From: Xenorhabdus budapestensis
GTDB taxonomy: Bacteria > Pseudomonadota > Gammaproteobacteria > Enterobacterales > Enterobacteriaceae
Direction of reading: 5' to 3'
Length of the DNA stretch: 64,000 bases
Assembly: GCF_002632465.1 (NCBI RefSeq)
Contig: NZ_NIBS01000005.1
Coordinates: 62,001-126,000, forward strand
The stretch's first letter is position 1, and every line of letters starts with the position of its first letter. Below the pieces are notes generated by a model that made no database searches, was not told where the DNA came from, and worked only from the letters and a program-made list of their open reading frames with translations. This document shows, one piece after another, positions 27,990 to 39,294 of the stretch. The position numbers and the translations under genes are program-made.

Positions 27990-28525
27990 ATTATATTAAC
28001 CTGTTATCAGTATTCACCATAGCCTGTTATAACAGAAAAAACAATAAAAAAATACCACCTAAATTCTAAAATAGATATTAGTAACCTATATAAAATCTTT
28101 GTACTTCTTTAGCAGAAAGATCAACATAGTAAATAATATAATTTGCGTTTTTTTAGATAGAAATAAAAACATACTCTATCATAACAACAGGGTTATAATT
28201 AAAAAGATAAAGTGCTTAGTTGATACTGAATATTAAACTCAGGAATCACTATTAGTACATATTGACCTTTCATGAGGAGAATTTAATAGTATGATATCAG
28301 GCATCATCATCCCGCTAAATCTTTCAAGCCATCTCTCAGGCTGGAGGAAGACACAGTTCGCCCTTTCACATCTTTCTCTGTAAAAGAGCAGGCGCAGCAA
28401 AGCCCAGAGAAGTCAATGTAAAGGCTAAATATAGATATTTCTTTCTGTAGCAGTCCAATTATCATGGACACCAAAATATCATAGGGATAACATTTCAACT
28501 GAACAGAAAAAGGATAGGACACAGC
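27990..28525. other. AT-rich divergent spacer with a short GC-richer patch
   Basis: This 536-bp spacer separates hcp from the broken hydrolase and must hold both promoters. Most is AT-rich and stop-filled. A less AT-rich patch at about 28290-28420 is open in one plus frame (AKSFKPSLRLEEDTVRPFT, ending at a TAA) but has no start codon and no family I recognise. It may be a coding fragment left by rearrangement. Confidence 0.35.
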
Positions 28526-29394
28526 ATGGTAAATATAGGATATATAAGTAATAAAGTTTATGATGATAAACAAGGTAAATTTATACCGATTCACTTTTTT
28601 TATCCAACACGAGAAATTGAGAAATCAGAAAAGTTTGGGCCTTATGATATCTCTGTTGCAATGAACGCCTCAATTTACGGAGATAAAATACCTTTAATTG
28701 TTTTATCCCATGGTAGTGGCAGCTCATCTTTAACTCATTGGGATCTTATGTGCTCACTGGTTAAATCCGGGTATGCCGTATTAGCATTAGAACATCCTGG
28801 GAACTGTTATTTTGATGACTCTTTGGCTGGGACATTAGCCAATTTAGAAAACAGGCCCCGACACATCAAATTAGTTATTGATCATATTGTTAATAATGAG
28901 TCGGTGAGTAACCATTTATTAAAAGATAAGATAAAATAACATTAATTGGGCATTCAATGGGAGGATATACAGCCCTTGCTATCAGTGGTGGTATACCTGT
29001 TGCCATTCCAGATAAAACAAGCGGTCAATCGATTGAAGAAATTACCGTTCCATATGATAACCGAATTTGTTCACTTATATTATTAGCTCCGGCGTGTGGA
29101 TGGTTTAATTACAAAGATTCTTTAAATAGAGTCAATGTTCCAATATTATTGTTAACTGCGGAAAAAGACCATTTATCTGACATATTGTGTACATCAGTTA
29201 TTGAAAACCATACTAATGTTGTGCATAAAACTGTCACAAATGCAGGGCATCACTCTTTTCAAAGCCCATTTCCATCACATATGAAGAGTATTGATTTTCT
29301 TCCATCACAGGATCCTGCCGGGTTTGACAGAGAAAAATACCAAGTCATATTAAGCGCTGAAATACAATCGTTCCTTTCCGGGATATATCACTAG
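28526..29394 (+). pseudogene. alpha/beta hydrolase split by a one-base frameshift
   Basis: Two consecutive frames make one hydrolase of about 289 residues. The first part (28526-28939) has IPLIVLSHGSGSSSLTHWDL and YAVLALEHPGNCYFDD. The second continues TLIGHSMGGYTALAISGG with the nucleophile Ser, then VPILLLTAEKDHLSD (acid) and NAGHHSFQSPFPSH (catalytic His). The break is in GATAAGATAAAATAACATT near 28936: one extra A in the A-run restores DKIKITLIGHSMGG. Everything else is intact, so the change is recent, a sequencing error, or possibly slippage. The resemblance is to secreted-type dienelactone hydrolases; substrate unknown. Confidence 0.8.
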
Positions 29395-29502
29395 TAAAAA
29401 TCCCAGCTAATATGATTTAGTTGGGATAAGTTTATTCAATTTTTTAAGTTGTCTCTTTGTTAACTTCGTTTTATTCCAGATACCGTGGTTACAAACATAG
29501 AG

Positions 29503-30276
29503 CTAACAAGTTTCTGAAGAGCCATTCACTTGCCGTCTAAATACCATTCGAAGCCTGTCAGGTATACCCCAAAATCGCAAGAATGCCGTTTTCTCACGGC
29601 TTACCGAAAAATGGCGAGCGACATAGTTAGCAGCCAATTCCAGTGACAAACACATCACAAAATAAACTAACGCAATAAATAAAAAGACTTCCATCGGATA
29701 AACCATACTGCGGTTATTAACCTGTGTCGCCAAAAATGACAGTTCTGCTACTCCGACAATATAGGCCAGAGAAGTGTCCTTGATTAACGCAATCCATTGG
29801 TTGATAAACGAAGGCACCATCATACGCAATGCCTGTGGCAGAACGATATGCCACAATACTTCCCAACGATTGAAACCCAAAGACAGCCCTGCACGCCATT
29901 GTCCTTCACCAATCGCCAGAATGCCTGCTTTGACACCATGGGCCAGGTAAGCAGAAGTGATCAATGCCAGCGCACAAACTACAGTAGTGATTTCAGGTAT
30001 TTCCATACCCAAAACCACTGGTAACAAGAAATAAGTCCAGAAAATCAGCATAATAACCGGAATGGCACGAAAAAATCCCAGTACCGCTGCCAGCAGATTT
30101 ACCCAAAAACCACGCAACATCGCCAATGCGACTCCTGCCACTGTCCCCAAGACGATGGAGATCACTCCGGCCATAATACTTATCATCAATGTCAAAGCTG
30201 CGCCTTCCAACGGCCCGTCGGGAAACGTTCCCAACAGCAAATAGCGCCAGTTTTCTGCTATAACAGTAAAGTCCAT
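29503..30276 (-). CDS. polar amino acid ABC transporter permease (GltK/HisM type)
   Basis: The 257-residue permease has about five helices and the His/Glu/Gln-type signature QWRAGLSLGFNRWEVLWHIV followed by LPQALRMMVPSFINQWIALI and DTSLAYIVGVAELSF. It follows the second permease by one base and is the last gene of a three-gene minus-strand unit (binding protein, permease, permease). It would form the heterodimeric channel with its neighbour. Substrate is a polar amino acid, not determinable from the sequence alone. Confidence 0.88.
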   Translation of the reverse strand: MDFTVIAENWRYLLLGTFPDGPLEGAALTLMISIMAGVISIVLGTVAGVALAMLRGFWVNLLAAVLGFFRAIPVIMLIFWTYFLLPVVLGMEIPEITTVVCALALITSAYLAHGVKAGILAIGEGQWRAGLSLGFNRWEVLWHIVLPQALRMMVPSFINQWIALIKDTSLAYIVGVAELSFLATQVNNRSMVYPMEVFLFIALVYFVMCLSLELAANYVARHFSVSREKTAFLRFWGIPDRLRMVFRRQVNGSSETC

Positions 30277-30277
30277 A

Positions 30278-31015
30278 TCAGTACCCTCTTGCCAGTATTC
30301 TCTGCTGACGCCATTGCCCCCAACCTTCCATCACAGCAATAATAGCGATGTAGAGTACTGTCGCCACACCAAACGCTTCAAATGTTTGCAGAGACTGTGT
30401 TTCTACCTGACGGGAAGCATAGGAAAGTTCAGCGACACCAATCGCCATTGTTAATGATGAATTCTTGACGATGGTCATGTATTGCCCCAAAAGTGGCGGC
30501 ATGGCAATCTTCAATGCCTGTGGTAGTACGACATGGCGCATGGCCTGCCAACCAGTTAAACCCAATGCGTGGGCAGCATATTTTTGGCCGCGTCCAACAC
30601 CCTGCATTCCAGCTCTTAACTCTTCCGCCACAAAAGGTGCAGAGTAGAGTGTCAGGCCGATAAATCCAGCCAGAAACTCAAATGAAGGCCATTCCAGAGT
30701 AAAACCTGCAATCGTAGTCTCATGGGGGATGTTCAGCCAGATCATGGCATCTTGAGGCAAAATCTGGCCGGAAGCGAAATACCAGAAAAACAGTTGTACC
30801 AGCAATGGGGTATTGCGGAATATCGAGGTGTACACCGTAATCAACCAACGCAATGGCTTGATCTGGCTGTCCCGCGCTGCCGCAATGACAAAACCCAGTA
30901 AGGTGGAAGAAGCAATGGTGCAGGCAGAGATCCATAATGTAATCAAGAACCCTTGCCAGAGCCATTGCAGATATTCAGGAGCCAAGAAATACTCATCAAT
31001 AAATTGCTCAAACAT
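30278..31015 (-). CDS. polar amino acid ABC transporter permease (GltJ/HisQ type)
   Basis: From the ATG at 31015 (MFEQFIDEYFLAPEYLQWLW) the protein has 245 residues. It has SIFRNTPLLVQLFFWYF, TLYSAPFVAEELRAG, KYAAHALGLTGWQAMRHVVL and NSSLTMAIGVAEL, as in the GltJ family. The frame is open 42 bases further upstream, but that reaches into a hairpin and has no family support. It pairs with the permease gene behind it. No ATPase gene follows, which is unusual for this operon type. Confidence 0.88.
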   Translation of the reverse strand: MFEQFIDEYFLAPEYLQWLWQGFLITLWISACTIASSTLLGFVIAAARDSQIKPLRWLITVYTSIFRNTPLLVQLFFWYFASGQILPQDAMIWLNIPHETTIAGFTLEWPSFEFLAGFIGLTLYSAPFVAEELRAGMQGVGRGQKYAAHALGLTGWQAMRHVVLPQALKIAMPPLLGQYMTIVKNSSLTMAIGVAELSYASRQVETQSLQTFEAFGVATVLYIAIIAVMEGWGQWRQQRILARGY

Positions 31016-31045
31016 ATTATTCACCACCACATCAACAAATGGCAA

Positions 31046-31067
31046 AGCCCCGCACAAAGACGGGGCT
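31046..31067 (-). terminator. intra-operon hairpin between binding protein and permease genes
   Basis: AGCCCCG and CGGGGCT form a 7-bp GC-rich stem with an 8-base loop, 31 bases after the binding-protein stop. On the minus strand only TTG follows, so it is probably an attenuator or 3' stabiliser that sets binding protein above permease. Confidence 0.6.
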
Positions 31068-31097
31068 GGTTTCCGATGTCATTTTCCCAGACGTGTG

Positions 31098-31946
31098 TTA
31101 GTTCGCTGCCTGACTATTTAATGGAGCAAATTTAAAATCACCACGCGGCTGGGCAGATTTTGTGTCAGGGCCAAACCAGCGGTTGTAAATTTTCTCTGCT
31201 TCACCCTCTTTCTCCAGTTTCAACAATGTCTGGTTAACCGTTTCAACCAACCGGGTTTCTCCTTTTGAAGCCGCTACAGCCTGATATTCCCGGGTAATAC
31301 TGAAAGGTGATATTTCAAAATCTGCTTTTTGTGCTTCAGGAACATTTGCCAACAAACCCACCAGCTTTGCATCATCCTGAGTGATCGCCTGAACATTACC
31401 ATTTCTCAACGCCGCGAATGCCAGCGGGGTATCGTCATAAGAGATAACTTTCGCAGTTGGATAACGCTCACGCAGTGTAATTTCCTGTACAGTTCCCTTA
31501 TCCGCACCGATACGCAATTTGGCGATATCATCCGGATTAGTCAGAACACCTTTACGGGCAATGAATTTTTGCCCTGTAGCAAAATAAGGAATGGAAAAAT
31601 CTACCTGTTTTGCCCGTTCATCGGTGATCGTGAAGTTAGCAGCAATTAAGTCAATTTTCTTGGAAGAGAGTAGTGGAATACGATTTGCGGGATTGGTTGG
31701 GCGCAATTGCAGTTTCACGCCCAGATCACTGGCGATTGCATTGGCGATATCCACATCATAACCAGCGAGTTTTTTCGTTTTAGGATCGATAAAGCCAAAA
31801 GGGGGATTACTGTCGAATACCGCAATACGAACCGTACCAGCTTTTTTTATATCATCAAGTTTGTCTGCTTTCGCTACGCCAGAAACTAATACCAGGCTGG
31901 TCAGTAACGCAGTCACTGCTATCCGAGATTGATTGCGGAATTTCAT
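31098..31946 (-). CDS. polar amino acid ABC transporter substrate-binding protein
   Basis: The 282-residue family 3 solute-binding protein has a signal peptide ending near SGVAKA|DKLDD. The mature part shows GTVRIAVFDSNPPFGFIDP, LAGYDVDIANAIASDLG, NRIPLLSSKKIDLIAANFTI and TDERAKQVDFSIPYF, the ligand-site blocks of the Glu/Asp/Arg/His binding proteins. AAGGGGTG precedes the ATG. It is the first gene of the unit. The exact ligand is not determined by motifs I can see. Confidence 0.9.
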   Translation of the reverse strand: MKFRNQSRIAVTALLTSLVLVSGVAKADKLDDIKKAGTVRIAVFDSNPPFGFIDPKTKKLAGYDVDIANAIASDLGVKLQLRPTNPANRIPLLSSKKIDLIAANFTITDERAKQVDFSIPYFATGQKFIARKGVLTNPDDIAKLRIGADKGTVQEITLRERYPTAKVISYDDTPLAFAALRNGNVQAITQDDAKLVGLLANVPEAQKADFEISPFSITREYQAVAASKGETRLVETVNQTLLKLEKEGEAEKIYNRWFGPDTKSAQPRGDFKFAPLNSQAAN

Positions 31947-32114
31947 TGGACACCCCTTAATTTGTTAAAAATTATTTATTGTCCAATAAAAACTATCAAT
32001 TTCATCATAGCACCTGAAATAATATAAAATTCTATATTTATAGCATTTTGAAATAATATTTTAAGTAAGCCTTTAACGGCACTTAAGAGAATACCCATAT
32101 TTCAGTCATAAAAA

Positions 32115-32831
32115 TTATTCATCTTTAGTAAGCAGTTCTTCCAATTTATCACCCCCAACATGACGAAAATCCTGTCCTTTGACGTAATAGAAGATAAATT
32201 CACAAATGTTCTGACAACGATCGCCGATACGCTCAATAGAACGGGCACATAAAAGTGCGGTCATGATGCTTGGAATAGTACGTGGATCTTCCATCATATA
32301 AGTCATTAACTGGCGCACAATACCTTCATATTCCTGATCTACTTTTTTATCTTCACGATAGATACGAATGGCTTCTTGCAAATCCATACGGGCAAAAGCA
32401 TCCAATACATCATGCAACATCCGAATGGTATGCCAGCCCAAAGATTCCAGACTGACTAGCAACGGCTGCTGTTGATGAGAAAATTTCTCCAGCGCCGTCT
32501 GACAAATTTTATTCGCAACATCACCAATACGTTCCAACTCAGCAATAGTCTTTGAGATAACCATTATCAGGCGCAGATCACTTGCCGCAGGCTGGCGTTT
32601 GGCAATGATACGAACACAGGCTTCATCTATCGCCACTTCCATCATGTTGACCTTCTGGTCGTCTTCAATGACTTGTTGAGCTAACTGTTTATCCTGATTG
32701 TGCATTGCCAGAATCGCCTTACTGAGCTGCTCTTCTACCAATCCACCCATTGCCATTAATTCAGTACGGATATGTTCCAGTTCAGCATTGAACTGACCAG
32801 AAATGTGCTTGCCGAAATTCAGATTGTCCAT
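32115..32831 (-). CDS. phoU: phosphate signalling protein PhoU
   Basis: The 238-residue protein consists of two three-helix PhoU repeats, each with a metal-binding pattern; [11 protein letters not shown] and [12 protein letters not shown] are the repeated E/DxxxD segments. It links the Pst transporter to the PhoR sensor and keeps the Pho regulon off when phosphate is plentiful. It is the last gene of pstSCAB-phoU, 27 bases after pstB. E. coli PhoU has 241 residues. Confidence 0.96.
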   Translation of the reverse strand: MDNLNFGKHISGQFNAELEHIRTELMAMGGLVEEQLSKAILAMHNQDKQLAQQVIEDDQKVNMMEVAIDEACVRIIAKRQPAASDLRLIMVISKTIAELERIGDVANKICQTALEKFSHQQQPLLVSLESLGWHTIRMLHDVLDAFARMDLQEAIRIYREDKKVDQEYEGIVRQLMTYMMEDPRTIPSIMTALLCARSIERIGDRCQNICEFIFYYVKGQDFRHVGGDKLEELLTKDE

Positions 32832-32858
32832 CTTTACGCTACCTCGTATCTGCCCATA

Positions 32859-34531
<1,673 letters not shown>

Positions 34532-34532
34532 T

Positions 34533-35546
34533 TCAACGCCCCTCATTCCTGGACAGACGCATGATCATCAATTTTGATAACGCAAGAACAATAAAGGTGA
34601 TAACAAATAAAATCAGCCCCAGTTCCATCAATGCAGAAGTATGTAAACCAGATTCTGCTTCGGCAAATTCATTTGCCAATGCCGAAGTAATACTGTTTCC
34701 GGGCATATAGAGGGAGAAACTATCCAGTTGATAGGTATTGCCGATAATAAAAGTCACTGCCATGGTTTCTCCCAGTGCACGCCCCAGCCCCAACATCACA
34801 CCACCGATTACCCCATTTTTGGTGTAAGGCAGAACGATATGCCAAATCACTTCCCATGTTGTACAGCCAATCCCATAAGCCGACTCTTTCATCATAACGG
34901 GAGTTTGTTCAAATACATCGCGCATCACAGAAGCGATATAGGGAATAATCATGATGGCAAGAATGATGCCCGCAGCCAGAATACCAATGCCGAAAGCCGG
35001 GCCGGAAAACAGTTCTCCCACGACAGGAATACTCGACAACAGATCACCGACAGGTTGCTGGAAATAAGCAGTAAAAAGCGGGGCAAAGACAAATAGCCCC
35101 CACATGCCATAAACGATACTAGGGATCGCCGCCAATAACTCAATTGCCACACCAAGCGGTCGTTTCAACCAATTTGGTGCCAGTTCTGTCAAAAACAGAG
35201 CGATACCAAAACTGACCGGAACGGCAATAATCAGAGCAATCAATGAGGTCACTAATGTGCCATAAATCGGTACTAATGCGCCGAAAACCCCCGCAGGTGC
35301 ATCCCAATCTTTATTCCATAGAAAGGCAAAACCAAACGTCTGCATACTCGGCCAGGCGGCAATGAGCAGCGAGATGATAATGCCTCCCAACAAAAATAAC
35401 GTCATCAGGGCCGCCAGCCTGACCAGCGTACTGAAAATAATATCACCGTGCTTACCTGGTGCTTTCTGTACTGTCTTATGCATGGTTTTTCTATGTATAG
35501 TTTTCCTATGTATAGTTTTATGTTCGGCCATGCGCTCAGTTTCCAT
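34533..35546 (-). CDS. pstC: phosphate ABC transporter permease PstC
   Basis: The 337-residue permease matches E. coli PstC (319) from [20 protein letters not shown] on, including [40 protein letters not shown] and [17 protein letters not shown]. Its cytoplasmic N-terminus is longer and contains a repeated five-residue unit ([15 protein letters not shown]) encoded by 15-bp tandem repeats at 35476-35520. The start could also be the ATG at 35531. The repeat length may vary between strains. Confidence 0.93.
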   Translation of the reverse strand: METERMAEHKTIHRKTIHRKTMHKTVQKAPGKHGDIIFSTLVRLAALMTLFLLGGIIISLLIAAWPSMQTFGFAFLWNKDWDAPAGVFGALVPIYGTLVTSLIALIIAVPVSFGIALFLTELAPNWLKRPLGVAIELLAAIPSIVYGMWGLFVFAPLFTAYFQQPVGDLLSSIPVVGELFSGPAFGIGILAAGIILAIMIIPYIASVMRDVFEQTPVMMKESAYGIGCTTWEVIWHIVLPYTKNGVIGGVMLGLGRALGETMAVTFIIGNTYQLDSFSLYMPGNSITSALANEFAEAESGLHTSALMELGLILFVITFIVLALSKLMIMRLSRNEGR

Positions 35547-35605
35547 TTGGGTTATTTCCCTTCAATAGCATCACTAATACAACAAATCTCTAATACAACG
35601 AATTG

Positions 35606-36649
35606 TTAATACAAGGCATTGCCGTGCTTATCTTTGATGTCATTCTTCCAGGCTGCACGTACCTGTTCGATGACGGCTTTTGGCAACACAGCATAATCCA
35701 GCGCCTTCGCTTGCTCGCCGCCCTTCTCATAAGCCCAGTCAAAGAATTTCAGAACTTCTGCCCCATGTGTGACATTTTTCTGCTGTTTATGGATTAGGAT
35801 GAATGTCGTTGAAGTGATCGGCCACGCATTTTCACCAGGCTGATTAGTTAAATCCTGTGCGAAACTTTTTTTCCAGTCCGCCCCTTTTGCTGCCGCACTG
35901 AAATTAGTTTCTGTAGGAGCGACAACTTTTCCATCAGCGGCTACCAACTTGGTATAAGCGAGGTTATTCTGTTTCGCATAAGCATATTCAACATAACCAA
36001 TGGAGCCTGGCAGACGCTGGACGAACGCCGCAATGCCATCATTGCCTTTACCACCCAGCCCGATCGGCCATTTCACTGTAGAACCTGCCCCGACTTTTGC
36101 TTTCCAGTCGCTGTTCACTTTGGACAGGTAGCTGGTGAAAACAAAGGAAGTACCGGAGCCATCCGCACGGCGAACCACTGCAATATTTTGCTCAGGTAGT
36201 TTGAGATTCGGATTCAATTTCGCAATGGCGGGATCATTCCATTTTTTGATGTTTCCCAAATAGATGTCACCGAGAGTCTTGCCATCTAATACCAATTGGC
36301 CGGACTTGATACCCTGAAGGTTCACCGCCAGCACAATACCGCCAATCACGGTCGGAAACTGGAATAAACCTTCAGAAGCCAGTTTGTCATCAGTAAGTGG
36401 GGCATCTGATGCACCAAAATCAACCGTGTTGGCAATAATCTGTTTTACACCACCAGAAGAACCAATACCTTGATAATTGATTTTATTACCAGTCTCTTTT
36501 TGATAAGAATCTGCCCACTTGGTATATATCGGTGCCGGGAATGTCGCACCAGCTCCCGTCAAGCTGGTAGTTGTAGCAAATGAAGACAAAGACGTCATAG
36601 CAAATACTGTTGCCATGATACCTGCCGCGGTGATACGCATTGATTTCAT
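35606..36649 (-). CDS. pstS: phosphate-binding periplasmic protein
   Basis: From the ATG at 36649, directly behind AGGAGG, the protein has 347 residues (E. coli 346). The signal peptide ends near [13 protein letters not shown]. The phosphate-site blocks are [35 protein letters not shown] and [14 protein letters not shown]. It captures inorganic phosphate for PstCAB. Two Pho-box-like elements precede it, so the whole operon should be induced by PhoB under phosphate limitation. Confidence 0.96.
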   Translation of the reverse strand: MKSMRITAAGIMATVFAMTSLSSFATTTSLTGAGATFPAPIYTKWADSYQKETGNKINYQGIGSSGGVKQIIANTVDFGASDAPLTDDKLASEGLFQFPTVIGGIVLAVNLQGIKSGQLVLDGKTLGDIYLGNIKKWNDPAIAKLNPNLKLPEQNIAVVRRADGSGTSFVFTSYLSKVNSDWKAKVGAGSTVKWPIGLGGKGNDGIAAFVQRLPGSIGYVEYAYAKQNNLAYTKLVAADGKVVAPTETNFSAAAKGADWKKSFAQDLTNQPGENAWPITSTTFILIHKQQKNVTHGAEVLKFFDWAYEKGGEQAKALDYAVLPKAVIEQVRAAWKNDIKDKHGNALY

Positions 36650-36747
36650 ACATCCTCCTGCTGAGATACACATCATTCATTAAAAACAACTTTCAACAAC
36701 GTCAACAGTCTAGTTTTTAGGTAAAAAATGGTTCAGGAAGGAAAAAT

Positions 36748-36798
36748 AAGTCAACTTAATGACAGTAAAATGTATGAATTATGACATTTTTATGACAG
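36748..36798 (-). promoter_or_regulatory. tandem Pho boxes upstream of pstS
   Basis: Read on the minus strand, 36781-36798 is CTGTCATAAAAATGTCAT, matching 16 of 18 positions of the Pho box. A second, weaker one at 36748-36765 reads CTGTCATTAAGTTGACTT. E. coli pstS also has two PhoB sites. They lie about 100-150 bp before the pstS start. Confidence 0.8.
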
Positions 36799-36888
36799 TC
36801 ATTCAGAAATTCCCGCTACTATCTCATTCATACTCATATCCCATAGCCTGAATTTCATCAATTCAATGTCATGACTTGTCATCTACGG

Positions 36889-37225
36889 GTCTGTTCATAA
36901 TACGTGTAAAATATTGGCATCGTATGTTTTCAAACGCTGACGGGAACTGGCTTCGGATTTAGGTCATGACTCCAAAGCGTTATAATGATGTTTTTCAATA
37001 TAGGCACCAATAAGTTTTTCATGAATTTCTATTGAGCGTGAATAACAAATAGTTCTTCTTGCTAATCGTTTGATATGAATGCGTAGAGTCAGATTACGTC
37101 GCTCTATATGCTGGGTAAAAATTTTTCCCACCAAATGTTTTTCTGGTTCAATTTCCAAGTCATCAAGGGAGAATCCGTTGCCGTTATTTCACTATGCCAA
37201 CATCTTACACGTATTATGAACAGAC
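36889..37225 (-). mobile_element. IS1-derived MITE-like element with both ends intact
   Basis: This 337-bp element is bounded by 32-bp terminal inverted repeats (36889-36920 and 37194-37225) that agree at 30 positions; both begin GTCTGTTCATAATACGTGTA. Inside, a minus-strand ORF (36964-37158) matches the C-terminus of IS1 InsB transposase: GKIFTQHIERRNLTLRIHI and IEIHEKLIGAYIEKHHYNA. The rest of the transposase is deleted. It could be moved only by a transposase acting in trans. Its right end supplies the last codons and stop of envZ. No clear target duplication directly abuts the ends. Confidence 0.85.
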
Positions 37226-38332
37226 TTGATCTATGGCTGATGGTTCCATAACTAATGGTTCGGTCGCCAATGGAATATAGGCGCGAATGGATAACCCACC
37301 TCTCTCACTTCTGCCCATGTCAAGATAACCGTGATGTTGGTTGATGATGCGGCGGATAATAGCAAGCCCCAAGCCGACTCCACTATTATGATGATGGAGT
37401 TTATTACTGTAACTCTGTTTTCCCTGCATGAAAGGCTGAAACAAAGTCGCTGCTTCTTCTTGTGTTATACCTGTCCCATTATCTTCTATTTGAAACCAGC
37501 CAAATTGTTCAGTGGCTCCACTACTGATGCGGATCCAGCCGTTGCCATAACGATGGGCATTGGTGAACATATTCGCCAAAACACGTTTAACTGAAAGTGG
37601 ATTAGCCATAATGAAAACAGGAGCGGCGGACAGGTTATCTTCGATATTTTTTCCGGTACTATTATTTTCTGTACTCGCCTTCTCTGCCATTACTCCTTTT
37701 TCTGCGCCAATCACGTCCTCAATAAGTTGGTTTAATTCACAGCGAACTATTGAGGTATCCAGCCCAGACCGCTGATAATCGATGAATTGATTAATGATTG
37801 CGTTGCACTCTTCAATATCACGATTAATCGACTCACACAGGAAATCATCTTCTCCACCAATCAATTCGATCGCTAACCGTATACGAGTCAGTGGAGTACG
37901 TAAGTCATGGCTTATGCCTGCCATAAAAATGACACGCTCATCCTCCAACGATTTAATCCTCATCGACATTTGATTAAATGCCCGGATAACCGACTGTATG
38001 GCAGGTGCTCCCGATTCAGGTAATGCCGTAACGACTTTCCCTTTTCCCATCTTTATTATTGCTTTCTGTATGGCGGTTAAAGGCTGTTTTTGGGCACGCA
38101 GGTAAAAACCCAATACCGTAGAAACAGACAGTACTGTCATCAACACACTGATAAAGACATACGGTAACACGCTGATAAATGATATTTTTTCCAATACTGA
38201 TAATTTTGCCAGTACTAATAATAGTAGATAAGCAGCCAGATAACTGACCATCAGGCTACCCAACAGCATTGCCAACATCCAATACACGACACGGGGGAAT
38301 ACACCATGCAGTAGGAGCCTGAGTTTTTTCAT
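37214..38332 (-). CDS. envZ: osmosensor histidine kinase EnvZ, short periplasmic form
   Basis: The 372-residue kinase pairs with OmpR. Two membrane helices (about 17-44 and 51-77) are joined by only a few residues, so the periplasmic domain of E. coli EnvZ (about 115 residues) is missing, as reported for Xenorhabdus nematophila. HAMP follows, then the phospho-acceptor His142 in [14 protein letters not shown], the N box [13 protein letters not shown], and G boxes DNGTGI and GVGLGLAI. A low-complexity insert (about 208-224) lies before the ATPase domain. The final DQVCS and the stop come from the inverted repeat of the IS1-derived element. Confidence 0.92.
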   Translation of the reverse strand: MKKLRLLLHGVFPRVVYWMLAMLLGSLMVSYLAAYLLLLVLAKLSVLEKISFISVLPYVFISVLMTVLSVSTVLGFYLRAQKQPLTAIQKAIIKMGKGKVVTALPESGAPAIQSVIRAFNQMSMRIKSLEDERVIFMAGISHDLRTPLTRIRLAIELIGGEDDFLCESINRDIEECNAIINQFIDYQRSGLDTSIVRCELNQLIEDVIGAEKGVMAEKASTENNSTGKNIEDNLSAAPVFIMANPLSVKRVLANMFTNAHRYGNGWIRISSGATEQFGWFQIEDNGTGITQEEAATLFQPFMQGKQSYSNKLHHHNSGVGLGLAIIRRIINQHHGYLDMGRSERGGLSIRAYIPLATEPLVMEPSAIDQVCS

Positions 38333-38394
38333 GCTTTACTTCCAATTATGCTTTACTACAATTTATATATGTCTTTCTACTTATTGTTTTATAC

Positions 38395-39123
38395 TCAACA
38401 ACTTACGCCTTTACTACCATCAGGAACAAAAACATATCCCAGTCCCCAAACAGTCTGGATATAACGGGGATGGGTGGGATCTTCTTCAATCAAACGACGT
38501 AAACGGGAAACCTGCACATCAATGGAACGCTCCATAGCACCATACTCTCTGCCTCGTGCCAGACTCATCAGCTTATCCCGTGATAAAGGTTCGCGGGGAT
38601 GAGATACCAATGCTTTCAATACAGAGAATTCACCACTGGTCAGGGACAACTGCTCATCTTTATGAAACATTTCACGAGTCCCAAGATCCAGCTTAAACTT
38701 ACCAAAGGTCACTATCGCGTTATCCGGTGTCGAAGCGCCAGATAATTCATTAGAGTGACGGCGCAGGACAGCACGGATACGTGCCAATAGTTCTCGCGGG
38801 TTAAAAGGCTTTGCAAGGTAATCATCTGCACCGATTTCCAGGCCAACAATCCGGTCAACTTCTTCCCCTTTCGCGGAGATCATAATGATGGGGATCGGGT
38901 TATGCTGACTTCTCAATCTTCGACAAATAGATAATCCATCTTCGCCCGGCAACATTAAATCCAGTACAATTAATTGAATAGATTCTCTGGTCAACAAGCG
39001 ATCCATCTGCTCTGCATTTGCAACACAACGAACTTGAAAACCCTGCTCCGATAAATAGCGCTCAAGCAATACGCGCAAACGCATATCATCATCAACAACA
39101 AGGATTTTATAACTCTCTTGCAT
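38395..39123 (-). CDS. ompR: response regulator OmpR
   Basis: The 242-residue protein is nearly identical to E. coli OmpR (239). The receiver domain has the acidic pocket DDD at 11-13, phospho-acceptor Asp55 in LIVLDLMLPGEDG, and Lys in LAKPFNPRELLARIR. The C-terminal winged helix has MFHKDEQLSLTSGEF and ERSIDVQVSRLRRLIEEDP. It controls porin and, in Xenorhabdus, motility and exoenzyme genes. Unlike E. coli, where ompR and envZ overlap, 62 bp separate them here. Confidence 0.96.
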   Translation of the reverse strand: MQESYKILVVDDDMRLRVLLERYLSEQGFQVRCVANAEQMDRLLTRESIQLIVLDLMLPGEDGLSICRRLRSQHNPIPIIMISAKGEEVDRIVGLEIGADDYLAKPFNPRELLARIRAVLRRHSNELSGASTPDNAIVTFGKFKLDLGTREMFHKDEQLSLTSGEFSVLKALVSHPREPLSRDKLMSLARGREYGAMERSIDVQVSRLRRLIEEDPTHPRYIQTVWGLGYVFVPDGSKGVSC

Positions 39124-39294
39124 TTTTCAGCTCCCAAGATGTTCCATGCTCGCAATATCCATTATTCTCACAGAAAACCCATGCTCTAAAAGACACTAAA
39201 GTCATGTATTCTAGGAATATTTATAATATTGGCAATAATTGCTTATGTTTCTGTTTCTCATCCTTGTTTTCTTGTTTCCACTTACACCTAATTT

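Noticed and set aside
28307-28594. 95-codon minus-strand ORF overlapping the hydrolase start
   Set aside because: It is antisense to the hydrolase start and spacer; the peptide is low in recognisable features and a hydrophobic stretch arises from AT-rich antisense DNA.
35476-35520. Short tandem repeat considered as CRISPR-like
   Set aside because: The units are 15 bp, directly adjacent and in frame within pstC, with no spacers. No CRISPR array or cas gene was seen in the window.
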